From positions 235,763,904 to 235,827,903 of the forward strand of contig CM077674.1 in NCBI GenBank assembly GCA_039707655.1: a stretch of DNA of 64,000 nt, given 5' to 3'. The notes under the pieces are model-generated. The model worked only from the letters and a program-made list of their open reading frames with translations, did not search any database and had not been told where the DNA came from. Positions within the stretch are counted from its first letter, which is position 1; the number at the start of each line of letters is the position of its first letter. The DNA comes from Elymus sibiricus (Eukaryota; Streptophyta; Magnoliopsida; Poales; Poaceae). The position numbers were made by a program, and so were the translations under genes. Below are positions 32,120-44,350 of this stretch, piece after piece.

Positions 32120-32640
32120 GGTTTTCTAATAATATGAAATTATGTTCGTCGTATATTAAAAATGGTTCATTAAAAAAAAGTTCAGCGTATCGTATACTAA
32201 AAAAATGTGCAGTGTATCGTATATTAAAAAATGTTCATCACATCGTATATTAAAAAGTTCATCGTATAATAAAAATGTTCATCGTATATTTAAATAAGAT
32301 CATTGTATATTAAAAAATGTTCAATGTATATAATTTTTTTTCATCGTATATTATACAATAATGTTCAGTGTGTATTTATATAATAGTGTTCAGTGCGTAT
32401 TTACAAAAAAATATCGCATACTATAAAGTTCATTGTAGATTAAAAAAATGTTGACAGTATTGAAAAAACATATACTGTTTATTACAAAACCTATATAAAA
32501 AATATACGATGCAATAAACATTCTTTCAATACACGATACACTTTTGTAATATACGATGTGATGAACATTTTTTTGTAATATATGATGTGATGAACATTTT
32601 AACACAGCTCGTATGCGACGAACTTTTTTAATATATGATG
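32120..32640. repeat. AT-rich ~20-bp repeats forming an inverted array
   Basis: Copies of TTCATCGTATATTAAAAAATG in direct order (32140-32400) face complementary copies (for example ATACGATGTGATGAACATTT at 32550 and 32585). The core of the MULE could therefore fold back on itself. Confidence 0.7.
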
Positions 32641-32814
32641 AACATAATTCCGTATTAACCTATATAAAAAAGAAATTTGCAAAAAATTTAAAAGCAAAAC
32701 CCAAAGAATACCCAAGATATGAGAAAAGATAAAAGAAAACAGAAAAAAAAACACATAAAAAAAGGGCAGTCGAAGAAGGCCAGAACACCTAAATTGGTCG
32801 CAATCTATTTTCTT

Positions 32815-33022
32815 GCGTGTTGGTCAGCGCGCGCGCCGTGTACGGCCAGCTCGGGTTGGAATCCTGGATTGCACGTTTATTTCGTTCACTTTATTTTTCT
32901 CACAGGACCTATCTGTTGTAAGGTATAAAAACATTTAGGCCTCTCATGTAAAGTAACCAGCTGATCGGCGTGGTGGTCAGCGCATGCGTATGCCGTACTC
33001 ACGACGCAGGTTCGAATCCGAG
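32815..33022 (+). other. Two tRNA-like modules in the right MULE arm
   Basis: The better one spans about 32958-33022: GGCGTGGTGGTCAGCGCATG, then a B box GGTTCGAATCC at about 33010. The other (about 32815-32866) has TTGGTCAGCGCGCG and GGGTTGGAATCC. Orientation is opposite to the left arm, as expected for inverted repeats. Confidence 0.5.
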
Positions 33023-33307
33023 CGGCGCAAAAAATTTGCAGGGGGCTTTTTTTGTAAACAAGGGATATTTACGCGATTAAATATAAAGCAAGGGGCCTTT
33101 TCACAAAAAGAACATGCCACGTCGGCCCCTGACTGACGGGCCCCACCGGTCAGTTTCAGCGTCAATACCTGTTTATACGCCGTTTAGATTGTTCTGCGGC
33201 CGCGCGTCCCAGTCTTGGTACTGACATGTAATAATTACCAAAGTTGGTACCAATCCGCATGTACTGCCCCAATTGTGGTACTTTCATGCAATTAACTCTT
33301 TTGTGAA

Positions 33308-34146
33308 GCAAGACTCTTAAAGTAGGCTTTGTTGGGCATGTCGAGAATGGTCTCTATGTGATCAACTTCTCGGAGAAGCCCACTAGGACCGCGACTTGCC
33401 TAATGGCTAAAGTTGACGTGAGGTGGCTTTGGCCTCGCCGTTTAGCCCACGTCAATATGAGATATTTGCAAAGTCTCCTCAAGGGGGACCATGTCCGTGG
33501 ACTAACAAATGTTAGTTTTGCCAAAGATCGTGCTTGCAGTGCCTGTATCGAAGAAAAGCTACATGAGACGGCTCACCGACCCATGACTATTATATCATCC
33601 AAGAGGCCTTTGGAGCTCCTTCACATGGATTTCTTTGGGCCTCCATCATTTGATAGTCTTGGGAGAAGAATGTATTCCTTGGTGATTGTGGATGACTATT
33701 CAAGATACACATGGGTATATTTCTTCAAGAGGAAGAGTGAGACCCAACACACCGTGATCGACTTTGCAAATGAAGCTCAACGTCAATATGATGCAAAGAT
33801 ATCGATCATTAGAAGCGACGACGGCACTGAGTTCAAGAACTACACCTTGGATGAGTTTCTTGGTGATGAGGGGATCAAGCATCAATATTCTGCACCTTAT
33901 ACCCCTTAAAAAAATGGTGTAGCGGAGAGGAAGAACCGAACATTGATGGACGCGGCAAGGACCATGATGGCAAAATTCAAATCTTCGTACAACTTTTGGG
34001 CCGAAGCCATCAACACCGCATGTCATGCATCCAATCGGCTCCACCTCCGCAAAGGCTTGAACAAGACTCCATATGAGATACTTACCGGCAACAAGCCCAA
34101 CCTCAAGTACTTTCGGGTGTTCGGTTGTAAGTGTTTCATACTCTAG
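33308..34146 (+). pseudogene. Copia GAG-pre-integrase and integrase (C1)
   Basis: The frame begins ENGLYVINFSEKPTRTATCL, then WPRRLAHVNMRYLQSL and CSACIEEKLH, the zinc-binding HHCC domain in which the first His is Pro here (WPRR for WHRR). The catalytic core follows: HMDFFGPPSF (first Asp), IIRSDDGTEFKN (second Asp) and NGVAERKNRT (Glu). An in-frame TAA at 33907 sits just before that last motif. Integrase inserts element cDNA into chromosomes. The frame ends at FRVFGCKCFIL where a TAG precedes the hAT insertion. The copy is inactive. Confidence 0.9.
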
Positions 34147-34160
34147 AAAGGTGCTCGTTT

Positions 34161-35271
34161 CAGGCCCGTCGATGAGGGGGAGCGAGAGGAGCGACCGCAC
34201 AGGGCCCCCAAAATCGTGGGGCCCCCATCAAGAGAAAAATTAGGAAAGATTCCTTCCTTCGATGCCTCACTTTGTCGCTGAAAAATCGCTAAAAAACCAG
34301 GAAACGAACCAACGTACGTGTACGTGAGTTGTGAGTCGTGACTAGGTCACCTTGATGTTTACTCGGCTGCTATACGATTGAAGGTCAGAGGCCCGAAATA
34401 AGAGCACAGAAGTTTAGAGGCCCAATGGCACGATCGGTAAGCAGGTCCAGTCATCGATGACCATGATTCTACCGATTGCAGACGAACAGGCAGCGAACTG
34501 GCGTCTCTGTCTCGCGATCGGTGATTGGCGAAGTACCATACCCTTGCCCTACATGAGGCCCTAGCAATCGTGTCGGCGCCGACAATTGCCTCCGATCTGA
34601 TCCCATTGCTGATCATCTTCCTGCCGTGAAGATGCAACAATCGGGGACCACGGTTTCGTCCATTCGTTGCTTCAATCAGGATTGAGGAACACATCTACGC
34701 CCAGACTACGAACTGTTTTTCATCTCCAAGAGCAAGGTTCTTTTTTCAAAAAAAAAATCTTTGTATTTGAATGATCTAATCATCTGGCAATCATTACTAT
34801 TTGAAACTAATTAGATTTTGTTTGATCAATGATCTCTAATAATTTGTTAGATTTTGTATGTGAAGCTTCATCATGTCTACTAGAATTAGGAAGCATGATT
34901 CTGATGCTGCTTGTGTTCTGCTATGACACAAGAAAGCCTCAATGGATTGGCGACAATAGCACTTGAAAACGATGTCTTGAAGAAGATAAAGTACGATGAT
35001 ATGATTGAAGATTTTATTTCAGGAAATACTAGACGGGTGCTCCTTTTTGGTAGAACATGAGGTTCGTTTATTGCTTTGCTATCCCTTTACCTTTTTAGCA
35101 TTAGTATTTGATACATGCCTAAATAAGGTACAAATAAAACAGGCTTGAAACTATATAACAAAGTGAGAGTATGCTTTAGGCATATTAATTTTTCTCTTAT
35201 GTGAATTATTCGAAATTTTGGGCCACATTTTAGTTTTCGCCCGGGGCCCTGAATTTCTGGAGACAGCCCTG
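34161..35271 (+). mobile_element. hAT-type transposon remnant
   Basis: The target duplication GCTCGTTT (34153-34160 and 35272-35279) is exact and 8 bp long, as for hAT elements. The ends are CAGGCCCGTC and, reversed, CAGGGCTGTC (8 of 10 identical). The interior is mostly non-coding with a trace of transposase at 34938-35060. It splits the Copia integrase-RT linker. Confidence 0.85.
34938..35060 (+). pseudogene. hAT transposase C-terminal remnant
   Basis: The frame reads SLNGLATIALENDVLKKIKY and DDMIEDFISGNTRRVLLFGR, then a stop. This matches the end of hAT/TTF-type zinc-finger transposase relatives in plants, where an (R)LNGLA..SIE motif closes the dimerisation domain. Only about 40 residues survive. 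A possible start (ATG 34873) leads into another frame and stops. Confidence 0.65.
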
Positions 35272-35274
35272 GCT

Positions 35275-35747
35275 CGTTTGTCTAAATTCGAAACTATAGC
35301 TCAAGAGGGCATATTTGTTGGTTATGCTACAAACTCTCATGCTTACCGTGTTCTCAACAAGTCCAATGGACTCATTGAGGAGACATGTAACGTGGAGTTT
35401 GATGAGAATAATGGCTCCCAAGTGGAGCAAAGTGGTCTTTGTGATGTAGGTGATGAAATTCCTCCCCAAGCCATAAGAAGAATGGGTGTTGGTCAAATCC
35501 TATACCCATTGAGGAACCCCTTGTGGCCGAAAGAGAAGGACAATGTTCTACGCAAGTGGAACCATCACCAACACTTGACCCACACGCTTCCGAATAACAA
35601 AGTGAAGGACCTCTACCAGGTGAACAAGATCAAGGGCAAGATCAACCTCATGATGTTGGTGATGCACCAAGTGATGCCCAAGATCAAGTCCATGACTCCG
35701 AGCGAGCTCAAGATGAAGAGCAAGCTCAATACGACGCTCATGAGGAT
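35275..35747 (+). pseudogene. Copia integrase-RT linker (C1)
   Basis: Resumes after the hAT with RLSKFET, then EGIFVGYATNSHAYRVLNKS and EETCNVEFDENNGSQVEQSG, the block after the Copia integrase. After GVGQIL a frameshift makes the rest basic and unlike the family. R2 starts at 35748. Confidence 0.85.
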
Positions 35748-37389
35748 TGATGTCTACTACGCAACTTTTATTTTTGTAGACGTTGTTGGGCCTCCAAGTG
35801 TAGAGTTTTGTAGGACAGTAGCAAATTTCCCTCAAGTGGATGACCTAAGGTTTATCAATCCGTGGGAGCCGTAGGATGAAGATGGTCTCTCTCAAACAAC
35901 CCTGCAATCAAATACAAGAAATCTCTTGTGTCCCCAACACACCCAATACAATGGTAAATTGTATAGGTGCACTAGTTCGGCGAAGAGATGGTGATACAAG
36001 TGTAGTATGGATAGTAGAAATAGGTTTTTGTAATCTGAAAAATAAAAAACAGCAAGGTAGCAACTAGCAAAAGTGAGCACAAACGGTATTGCAATGCTTG
36101 AAAACAAGGCCTAGGGTTCATACTTTCACTAGTGCAATCTCTCAACAATGCTAACATAATTGGATCATATAACAATCCCTCAACGTGCGATAAAGAATCA
36201 CTCCAAAGTTCCTATTAGCGGAGAACATAAGATAGAAATTGTTGTAGGGTACGAAATCACCTCAAAGTTATCCTTTTCGATCAATCTATTGAGCCGTTCC
36301 TATAAGTGTCACAAACAGCCCTAGAGTTCGTACTAAAATAACACCATATAATACGCATCAACCAACTCTAATGTCACCTAGATACTCTAATGTCACCACA
36401 AGTATCCGTGAGTTGATCATTCGATATGCATCAAACAACTTCAAATTCATAATATTCAATCCACACAAAGAACTTCAAATAGTACCCCAAAGTTTCTATC
36501 GGAGAAAAGAAGATGAAAACGTGCAACCAACCCCTATGCCTAGATTACCCCAAGGTCACGGGAATCCGCAAGTTGATCACCAAAACATACATCAAGTGAA
36601 TCAATAGAATACCCCATTGTCACCACGGGTATCCACATGCAAGACATACATCAAGTGTTCTCAAATCTGAAATATTCAATCCGACAATAACGAAACCTCA
36701 AAGGGAAAGATTTGATTCATCACAACAAAGATAGAGAGGGAAGAAACACCATATGATCCAACTATATTAACAAAGCTCGCGATACATCAAAATCGTGCCA
36801 AATCAAGAACATGAGAGAGAGAGAGATCAAACACATAGCTACTAGTACATACCCTCAGCCCCGAGGGTGAACTACTCCCTCCTCGTCATGGAGACCGCCG
36901 GGATGATGAAGATGGCCTCCGGTGATGACCCCCCCCTTCCGGCAGGGTGCCAAAACAAGGCTCCAGATGGTATTTCTTCGGTACAGAGGCTTGCGGCGGT
37001 GGCGGCGAAGTTATAGGTTTATTTCTCGGGGTTTCTCTATTTATAGGATTTTTCAGCATTGAAATCACGCAAAACGGAGTTACGAGGGCCCCACAAGGCA
37101 GCAAGGCGCGACCCCCCCAGGCCGCGCCGTGGTGCCTAGTGAGCACCTCGTGAGGCTTCTGGTCCTTCCACAAAGCTTCGGGGGTCTCTTTTGGTCCAAA
37201 AAAACCGTCAAAAAGTTTCGTCCAATTTCGAGAACTTTTATTTCTGCACAAAAAATAACACCACGGTAGTTCTGCTGAAAACAGCGTCAGTCCGGGTTAG
37301 TTCTAATCAAATCATACCAAAACCATATAAAATTGTTATAAACATGGCATGAATACTTCATAAATTGTAGATACGTTGGAGACGTATCA
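35748..37389 (-). repeat. 3' LTR of R2
   Basis: 1642 bp. On the minus strand it begins TGATACGTCTCCAACGTATC (37389) and ends AGTAGACATCA (35748). Confidence 0.92.
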
Positions 37390-40388
37390 AGATCCCCAAG
37401 CTTAATTCCTGCTCGTCCTCGAGTAGGTAAATGATAAAAATAATAATTTATGAAGTGTGAATGCTAGTATAATGCATAAGTTTGATCAATGATAATTCAA
37501 AACACTTTTTCTAGCATCATTATATAACATAAACAGTAGCTCATCTCATAAAACTTCTCATGATCAAGTAGCAAGCTATTCGCATGTTAAAGTATAGATC
37601 ATAAACTTTCTTGAAAAACTAACAAACTATGTTCTCAGTCATCAAACAATTGCAATTCATCTTATTTTCAGGAAGGGTCTATGTAAGAGCTTTGATTTAG
37701 CAAATTCCACATACTCAACTATCATATAGTGTTCCATGATTGCTGACACTCAAAGCATATTTTTAGAACAAATCGTTTCAGTCAAACACATAGGAAGATA
37801 GGGGCTTAATGTTTTGCCTCCCAACTTATTTATCTCATGGATAATGTCAACAATAATAACTCATGATCACCTATATTCAACGGGATATATATGCCTGTTT
37901 CAATCCCCACCACATGATGCTTGCCAAGAGAGAAAATAAAAATGAAATAGAGAAGAACACTATTGACTCTTGCATAAAAGTAAATACATAAAGTAAAAGA
38001 TAGGCCCTTCGCAGAGGGAAGCAGAAGTTGTCATGCGCTCTTTGTTTTTGGATGTGCATGCTCTTAAGGTAAAGGAACGTCACTTTATATTGCCCCTTGT
38101 GATAACGACCATTATTATGCAGTCTGTCGCTTTTATTACTCCACCATCACAAGATCGTAAAAAGCTTATTTTCCCTTACAATAAAAGTTCATACATGTTT
38201 AGGAGCAATTTTTATTGCTTTGCACCGATGACAACTTACTTGAAGGATCTTATTCAATCCATAGGTAGATATAGTGGACTCTCATGACATGAAACTGACT
38301 TTAAGGGTTTTTGGATGCTCAAGTAGTATCTCTGCTTAGTGCGGAATTTTGGCTAGCAAAAGATAGGGGGCAAGCACCACATGTTAGAGGATCCAAAACA
38401 ATATAACTTCTATGTGAATATAAGCAAACATAACCCATTACGTTGTCTTCCTTGTCCAACATCAACTACTTGATCAAGGTTGAAAATAATTAATGGGAGC
38501 TCACAATCATAGAAGATGTCCAAGATAGTATATTTATATGTGAAATCTCTCTTCCTTCAATATTCTATCATGAATTGTTCAAGTGACCAATGCTATGTTT
38601 GCTAACTTTCAATAAATTTTACCACTTATACTTCTTATTTGTGAAGTCACTACTCCCCATGGGACAAGCATATGAAGCACATATAATTTCAACTTTATGA
38701 TATTCAATTTATTCAACAATTTACTCTTAGGATATAAGTGAAGCACGAGAGTAAATGACAATCTACTCCAAAAGATATAAGTGAAGATCAATGAGTAGTC
38801 AAACAATTAAGTAGCTATGTGAAGACTCTCTCCAAATAAAGATTGCAGATCTTGATAATTTTATTCAAACAGCAAACAAAATTAAAATAAAAGGACACTC
38901 CAAGAATAGCACATATCATGTGAACAAATAAAAACTTAGGCTAACCGATAGGTGTTGATGTAGAAAGGTGGGATGCCCACTGGGGTATCCCCAAGCTTAG
39001 TTGTTTGAGACTTCTTGGAATGTTAACTTGGGGTGCCTTGGGCATCCCCAATCTTGAGCTCTTGTGTCTCCTTAATTCCTGTCATATCATGGCTTCTCCT
39101 AAATCTTAAAAACTTCATCCACACAAAACTCAACAAGAACTTGTGAGATAAGTTAGTATAAATCAACTCAAAACCTTAACATTCTCTACTGTAGCAAATC
39201 ACTAAAATTATAATTAAACATTGCATAATAAATTCTTCTGCATATTTAATACTCCTATCCACAAATAGAAACATTAAATAGGCAAACATATGCAAACAAT
39301 GCAAATATAACTGCAATCTGGCAAAACAGAATAGTCTGTAAAGGGTGAATAAGAATTCATACTTCCCTACCTCCAAAAATTCTGAAAAATAACCACGTGA
39401 CAGAGAACTCATGCATGCTTACTGTGTAAAAATTTCAGATTTTTATCATGTTCTGACAATTCAGGAATATTCTGGACATAACAGAAAACTTTCTGTTTTC
39501 AAACAGCAACACATGAACTTGCAAACTGAGCATGGTAAAGGCTATAATTGGCATTTTATTGAACTAAAAGATACAAAACATGATTATTGATAACATCAAG
39601 CAAATCTCAACAAAATAAAATGACGCTCCAAGCAAAACTCATATTATGTGACGAATAAAAATATAGCTCCAAGTAAGGTTACCGATAATGTTGAAGACGA
39701 AAGAGGGGATGCCTTCCGGGGCATCCCCAAGCTTAGACGCTTGAGTATTACTTGAATATTACCTTGGGGTGCCTTGGGAATCCCCAAGCTTAGGGCCTTG
39801 CCACTCCTTATTCTCCACATATCGATATCTCACCCAAAACTTCAATCACACAAAACTTAACGGAACTTGTGAGATAGGTTAGTACGATAAAAATAAATCA
39901 TCCACTTAGGTACTGTCAAGAAAATATTCATAATTGTTCTCACATAATTCCTACTGTATTCTATCATTTCCACTATTTATATTACTCAATATAAGCTATG
40001 GAAACACTAAAACAAGCAAACTATGCACTAAAAACAGAATCTGTCAAAAACAGAACAGCATGTAGTGGGAAATTTAAAAACCATACTTCTGTACCTCCAA
40101 AAATTCTGAATAATTAGGAAAACGTAAAAATTTTGCAACAAAATACTCTGTAAAAATTTCAGAATTTTATCACGCTCCAGTAGAGAATAGAAATTCCAGA
40201 ACTAGACGCAAAAGTTTCTGTTTTTGCACAGAATCAAATCAACAAGCATCCACACTATCCCAAAGGCTTTACTTGGCACATTATTGAAAGAAAACATATA
40301 AAACATGATTACTACAGTATATTAATCATGTGAACACAAAAAAACAGTAAGGGTAAATATTGGGTTATCTCCCAACAAGCGCTTTTCT
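37390..40388 (-). other. R2 interior, non-coding
   Basis: Contains the polypurine tract (37390-37408, reversed AATTAAGCTTGGGGATCT), a region at 37860-38300 that also occurs in R1 and A3, and two copies of the motif AGCTTGGGGATGCC on the minus strand with neighbouring complementary stretches (about 38960-39060 and 39700-39800). No gene is supported. Confidence 0.65.
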
Positions 40389-41324
40389 TTAATGCCTTTT
40401 AGCGAGGCATGATGATTTCATTGATGCTCGCATAAGAATAAAGAATTGAAGCATAAAGAGAGCATCATGAATAATATGACAAGCAAATTTAAGCCTAACC
40501 CACTTCCTATGCATAGGGATTTTGTGAGCAAATAATTTATGTGAGCAAGAATCAACTAGCATAGGAAGGCAAAACAAGCATGACTTCAAAACTTTCAACA
40601 CATAGAGAGGAAACTTGATATTATTACAACTCCTAAAAGCATATGTTCATCTCTACAAATAATTTTCAGTGGCATCATGAATGAATTCAACAATATAACT
40701 ATCACATAAAGCATTATTTTCATGATCCACAAGCATAGAATTTTTACTACTCTCCACATAAGCAATTTTCTTCTCATTCATAATAGTGGGAGCAAACTCA
40801 ACAAAATAACTATCATGAGATACTTGATTGGCATAATCCAATTGAAAATTAAAATCATGATGAAAAGTTTTATAGTTATAATTATTCTTTATAGCATATA
40901 TGTCATCACAATAATCATCATATATAGCAACTTTGTTGTCATAATCAATTGAAACCTCTTCCAAAATAGTAGAACCATCATTACATAAAGTTGACACTCT
41001 CCCAAACCCACTTTCATCAATATAATCATCATAAATAGGAGGCATGCTATCATCATAATAAATTTTCTCATCAAAACTTGGGGGGCTAAAAATATCATAT
41101 TCATCAAACATAGCACCCCCAAGCTTATGGCTTTGCATAACATTAGCATCATGGCTATTCATAGAAAGCATACTAACAACATTGCAATCATGCTCATCAT
41201 TCAAGGAACTCACATTAAACATTTTATTAAATTCTTCCTCTAACAATTTAGCACAATTTTCCGATCCATCATTCTCAAGAAAGACTTCATAAACATAAAG
41301 CATGTGAGGCAATCTCAATTCCAT
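40389..41324 (-). pseudogene. R2 internal acidic ORF, unknown function
   Basis: ATG 41324 opens MELRLPHMLYVYEVFLENDG and runs uninterrupted for 223 codons to 40653 (IHDATENYL, stop). A C-terminal part (40601-40389: MLKVLKSCLFCLPMLVDSCS, ending CLAKRH) is separated by a short damaged stretch. The composition is rich in Asp, Asn, Ser and Tyr (for example YDDYCDDIYAIKNNYNYK). This is the better preserved copy of the R1 ORF. It has no gag zinc knuckle and no protease motif. Post-ORF sequence 'agcgcttgttgggagacaaccca' type (about 40370, minus strand) follows, as after coding regions in other Triticeae elements. Confidence 0.6.
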
Positions 41325-41450
41325 TTTTTTGTAGTTTTCTTTTATAAAACCTAACTAGAAATAAAACAAGAAACTAAAAGATTTAATTGCAAGATCTAAA
41401 GATATACCTTCAAGCACTCACCTCCCCGGCAATGGCGCCAGAAAAGAACT

Positions 41451-43093
41451 TGATGTCTACTATGCAACTTTTATTCTTGTAGACGTTGTTGGGCCTCCAA
41501 GTGCAGAGTTTTGTAGGACAGTAGCAAATTTCCCTCAAGTGGATGACCTAAGGTTTATCAATCCGTGGGAGGCATAGGATGAACATGGTCTCTCTCAAAC
41601 AACCCTGCAATCAAATACAAGAAATCTCTTGTGTCCCCAACACGCCCAATACAATGGTAAATTGTATAGGTGCACTAGTTCGGCGAAGAGATGGTGATAC
41701 AAGTGTAGTATGGATAGTAGAAATAGGTTTTTGTAATCTGAAAAATAAAAAACAGCAAGGTAGCAAGTAGCAAAAGTGAGCACAAACGGTATTGCAATGC
41801 TTGAAAACAAGGCCTAGGGTTCATACTTTCACTAGTGCAATCTCTCAACAATGCTAACATAATTGGATCATATAACAATCCCTCAACGTACAATAAAGAA
41901 TCACTCCAAAGTTCCTATTAGCGGAGAACATAAGATAGAAATTGTTGTAGGGTACGAAACCACCTCAAAGTTATCCTTTCCGATCAATCTATTGAGCCAT
42001 TCCTATAAGTGTCACAAACAGCCCTAGAGTTCGTACTAAAATAACACCATATGATATGCATCAACCAACTCTAATGTCACCTAGATACTCCAATGTCACC
42101 ACAAGTATCCGTGAGTTGATCATTTGATATGCATCAAACAACTTCAGATTCATAATATTCAATCCACACAAAGAACTTCATAGAGTACCCCAAAGTTTCT
42201 ATCGGAGAAAAGAAGATGGAAACGTGCAACCAACCCCTATGCCTAGATTACCCCAAGGTCACGGGAATCCGCGAGTTGATCACCAAAACATACATCAAGT
42301 GAATCAATAGAATACCCCATTGTCACCACGGGTATCTACATGCAAGACATACATCAAGTGTTCTCAAATCTAAAATATTCAATCCGACAATAATGAAACC
42401 TCAAAGGGAAAGATTCGATTCATCACAACAAAGATAGAGAGGGAAGAAACACCATATGATCCAACTATATTAACAAAGCTCGCGATACATCAAGATTGTG
42501 CCAAATTAAGAACACGAGAGAGAGAGAGATCAAACACATAGCTACTAGTACATACCCTCAGCCCCGAGGGTGAACTACTCCCTCCTCGTCATGGAGACCG
42601 CCTGGATGATGAAGATGGCCTCCGGTGATGATTCCCACCTCCGGCAGGGTGCCGAAACAGGGCTCCAGATGGTATTTCTTCGGTACAGAGGCTTGCGGTG
42701 GCGGCGGCGAAGTTCTAGATTTATTTCTGGGGGTTTCTCTATTTATAGGATTTTTCAGCGTTGGAATCACGCAAAATGGAGTTACGAGGGCCCCACAAGG
42801 CAGCACGGCGCGACCCCCCCCCAGGCCACGCCGTGGTGCCTTGTGAGTACCTCGTGAGGCTTCTAGTCCTTCCACGAAGCTTTGGGGGTCTCTTTTGGTC
42901 CAAAAAATCATCAAAAAGTTTCGTCCAATTCCGAGAACTTTTATTTCTGCACAAAAAACAACACCACGGTAGTTCTGCTGAAAACAACGTTTAGTCCGGG
43001 TTAGTTCTAATCAAATCATACCAAAACCAGATAAAATTGTTATAAACATGGCATGAATACTTCATAAATTATAGATACGTTGGAGACGTATCA
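41451..43093 (-). repeat. 5' LTR of R2
   Basis: 1643 bp, followed on the minus strand by TCTTTTCTGGCGCCATTGCC, equivalent to the PBS side of R1. Confidence 0.92.
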
Positions 43094-43098
43094 AGGAT

Positions 43099-43950
43099 CA
43101 AGTTGGGACTCCTCAAATTTCCCTTGAAGAGCAATTAGAGCGTCGTGCCGCCAAGATTGCTTCCACGCTAGAACGTCAAGAACACGTTATGGAGAACGAC
43201 ATTGGAAGCTTAAGAAAGGGGGTAACTACCCGTAAACAATTAACAAACTTTTGTGAGCATCATGCATTTGTTTCTTCTGTTGAACCCGAAAGGTCTATGA
43301 GGCACTCGAGGACCCGGATTAGCTAGAAGCCATGCATGAAGAACTCAACAACTTCGAGCGCAACAAAGTGGGGCAATTGGTTCCAAGACCAAAGGAGAAC
43401 CATAATGTCATTGGAACCAAATGGATCTTCAAGAATAAGCCAGATGCACATGGTGTTGCCATTCGCAACAAGGTGAGATTGGTGGCTCAAGGCTACTCCC
43501 AAGTCGAGGGCATCGACTACGGTGAAACTTTCGCTCCCGTTGCTCGTCTTGAATCTATTCGCATGTTGCTTGCATATGCTTCTCATCATGATTTTAAGTT
43601 GCAACAAATGGATGTGAAGAGTGTAATTCTTAATGGTCCTCTTAATGAGTTGGTGTATGTCAAACAACCCCCGGGGTTCGAGGATCCCAAGTTCCCCAAT
43701 CATGTATATAAGCTCGATAAGGCACTCTATGGCCTTAAACAAGCCCCGTGTGCATGGTATGAGCACCTTACCGAGTTGTCGCAAGATCGTGGGTTTGAAA
43801 TTGGGAAAATCGATCCCACTCTTTTTACTAAGAGGGTTAAAGGGGATTTGTTCATATGCCAACTATATGTTGATGATATTATCTTTGGTTCTCCTAACAA
43901 AGCTTTCAATGATGAGTTTGCTGCACTGATGACCGAGAAGTTTGAGATGT
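43099..43950 (+). pseudogene. Copia reverse transcriptase fragment (C1)
   Basis: After a lead-in (SLEEQLERRAAKIAST-like) the frame from 43332 reads [77 protein letters not shown] and [20 protein letters not shown]. The YVDD catalytic motif is intact, while [10 protein letters not shown] replaces the usual MDVKSAFLNG. RT copies element RNA into DNA. Coding stops abruptly after EKFEM at 43950, inside the RT domain, where A2 sequence begins. A TAG lies at 43321-43323, just before the frame. Confidence 0.9.
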
Positions 43951-44121
43951 TGTGGGTCCCACAGGAACCCACTCACTTAGTGCCCATGCCCACAGTCTTC
44001 TTCCACCTCCAAAAAAATTCAATCTTGCTCTCTTGCTCGAGTTCTTGCTCGTTTTCGCGAAATTTTTGATCTTTTTGCTCTGAGCTCCATTTCCAAAACT
44101 GTTCGGCGAAATTGCTCCTTG

Positions 44122-44345
44122 GTATGTGACTCCTCCATTGGGCCAATTAGTTTTGTTCTAGTGGTTTATATATTTTTTATTTTGCTACTGTTGGTGACCA
44201 TGAATATGAGCTTGCATGTTGAATTCACTTGGTAATATGTAGTTTTCATGCATGATATAGCCTCTAGACACTTGTGGGAGTAGTTGCTATCAATTTTATT
44301 GAGTTTTATTTATCTCTTGTTTATGGCCTAAAAATTTCATAATAG
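44122..44345 (+). other. Leader intron of the A2 3' ORF
   Basis: Donor TTG|GTATGT at 44122 and acceptor CATAATAG ending 44345, 5 bases before ATG 44351. It corresponds to the A1 intron at 2780-2982. Confidence 0.6.
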
Positions 44346-44350
44346 GGAGG

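Larger units (their letters stand above)
31486..33298. mobile_element. MULE with long inverted repeats (non-autonomous)
   Basis: Ends are GAGTTAATTGCATGAAAGTA (31486) and its complement (to 33298). The 9-bp target duplication TTTTGTGAA is exact (31477-31485 and 33299-33307), typical of Mutator-like elements. Inverted similarity extends over at least 150 bp and resumes further in, with the tRNA-like modules included in the arms. The middle is AT-rich repeat. No transposase is encoded. It interrupts the Copia protease-integrase linker. Confidence 0.88.
35748..43093 (-). mobile_element. LTR retrotransposon R2, same family as R1
   Basis: LTRs at 41451-43093 (5') and 35748-37389 (3') on the minus strand, with an exact AGGAT duplication (35743-35747 and 43094-43098). 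The interior matches R1 in order: acidic ORF, repeated non-coding units, 3' region shared with A3, and a polypurine tract. It has no pol genes. Confidence 0.93.
30391..43950 (+). mobile_element. Copia retrotransposon C1 (fragmented host of nested insertions)
   Basis: Plus-strand pieces in collinear Copia order: protease (30391-31485, doubled), GAG-pre-integrase plus integrase (33299-34160), post-integrase linker (35272-35747) and reverse transcriptase (43094-43950). They are separated by a MULE, a hAT element and R2. The 5' end, gag and LTR lie beyond A1 or are missing. RNase H and the 3' LTR are lost at the junction with A2 at 43951. Confidence 0.88.

Noticed and set aside
31646..33022. Functional tRNA genes in the MULE
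   Set aside because: A and B boxes are present, but I cannot fold acceptor and anticodon stems, and the copies differ in the anticodon region.
33700..34200. Minus-strand frame of 166 codons
   Set aside because: Antisense of Copia integrase.
36371..36607. Short plus-strand frame in the R2 LTR
   Set aside because: The LTR is present several times in the window and the frame is not kept among copies.
43323..43862. Minus-strand frame of 179 codons
   Set aside because: Exact antisense of the Copia RT domain.
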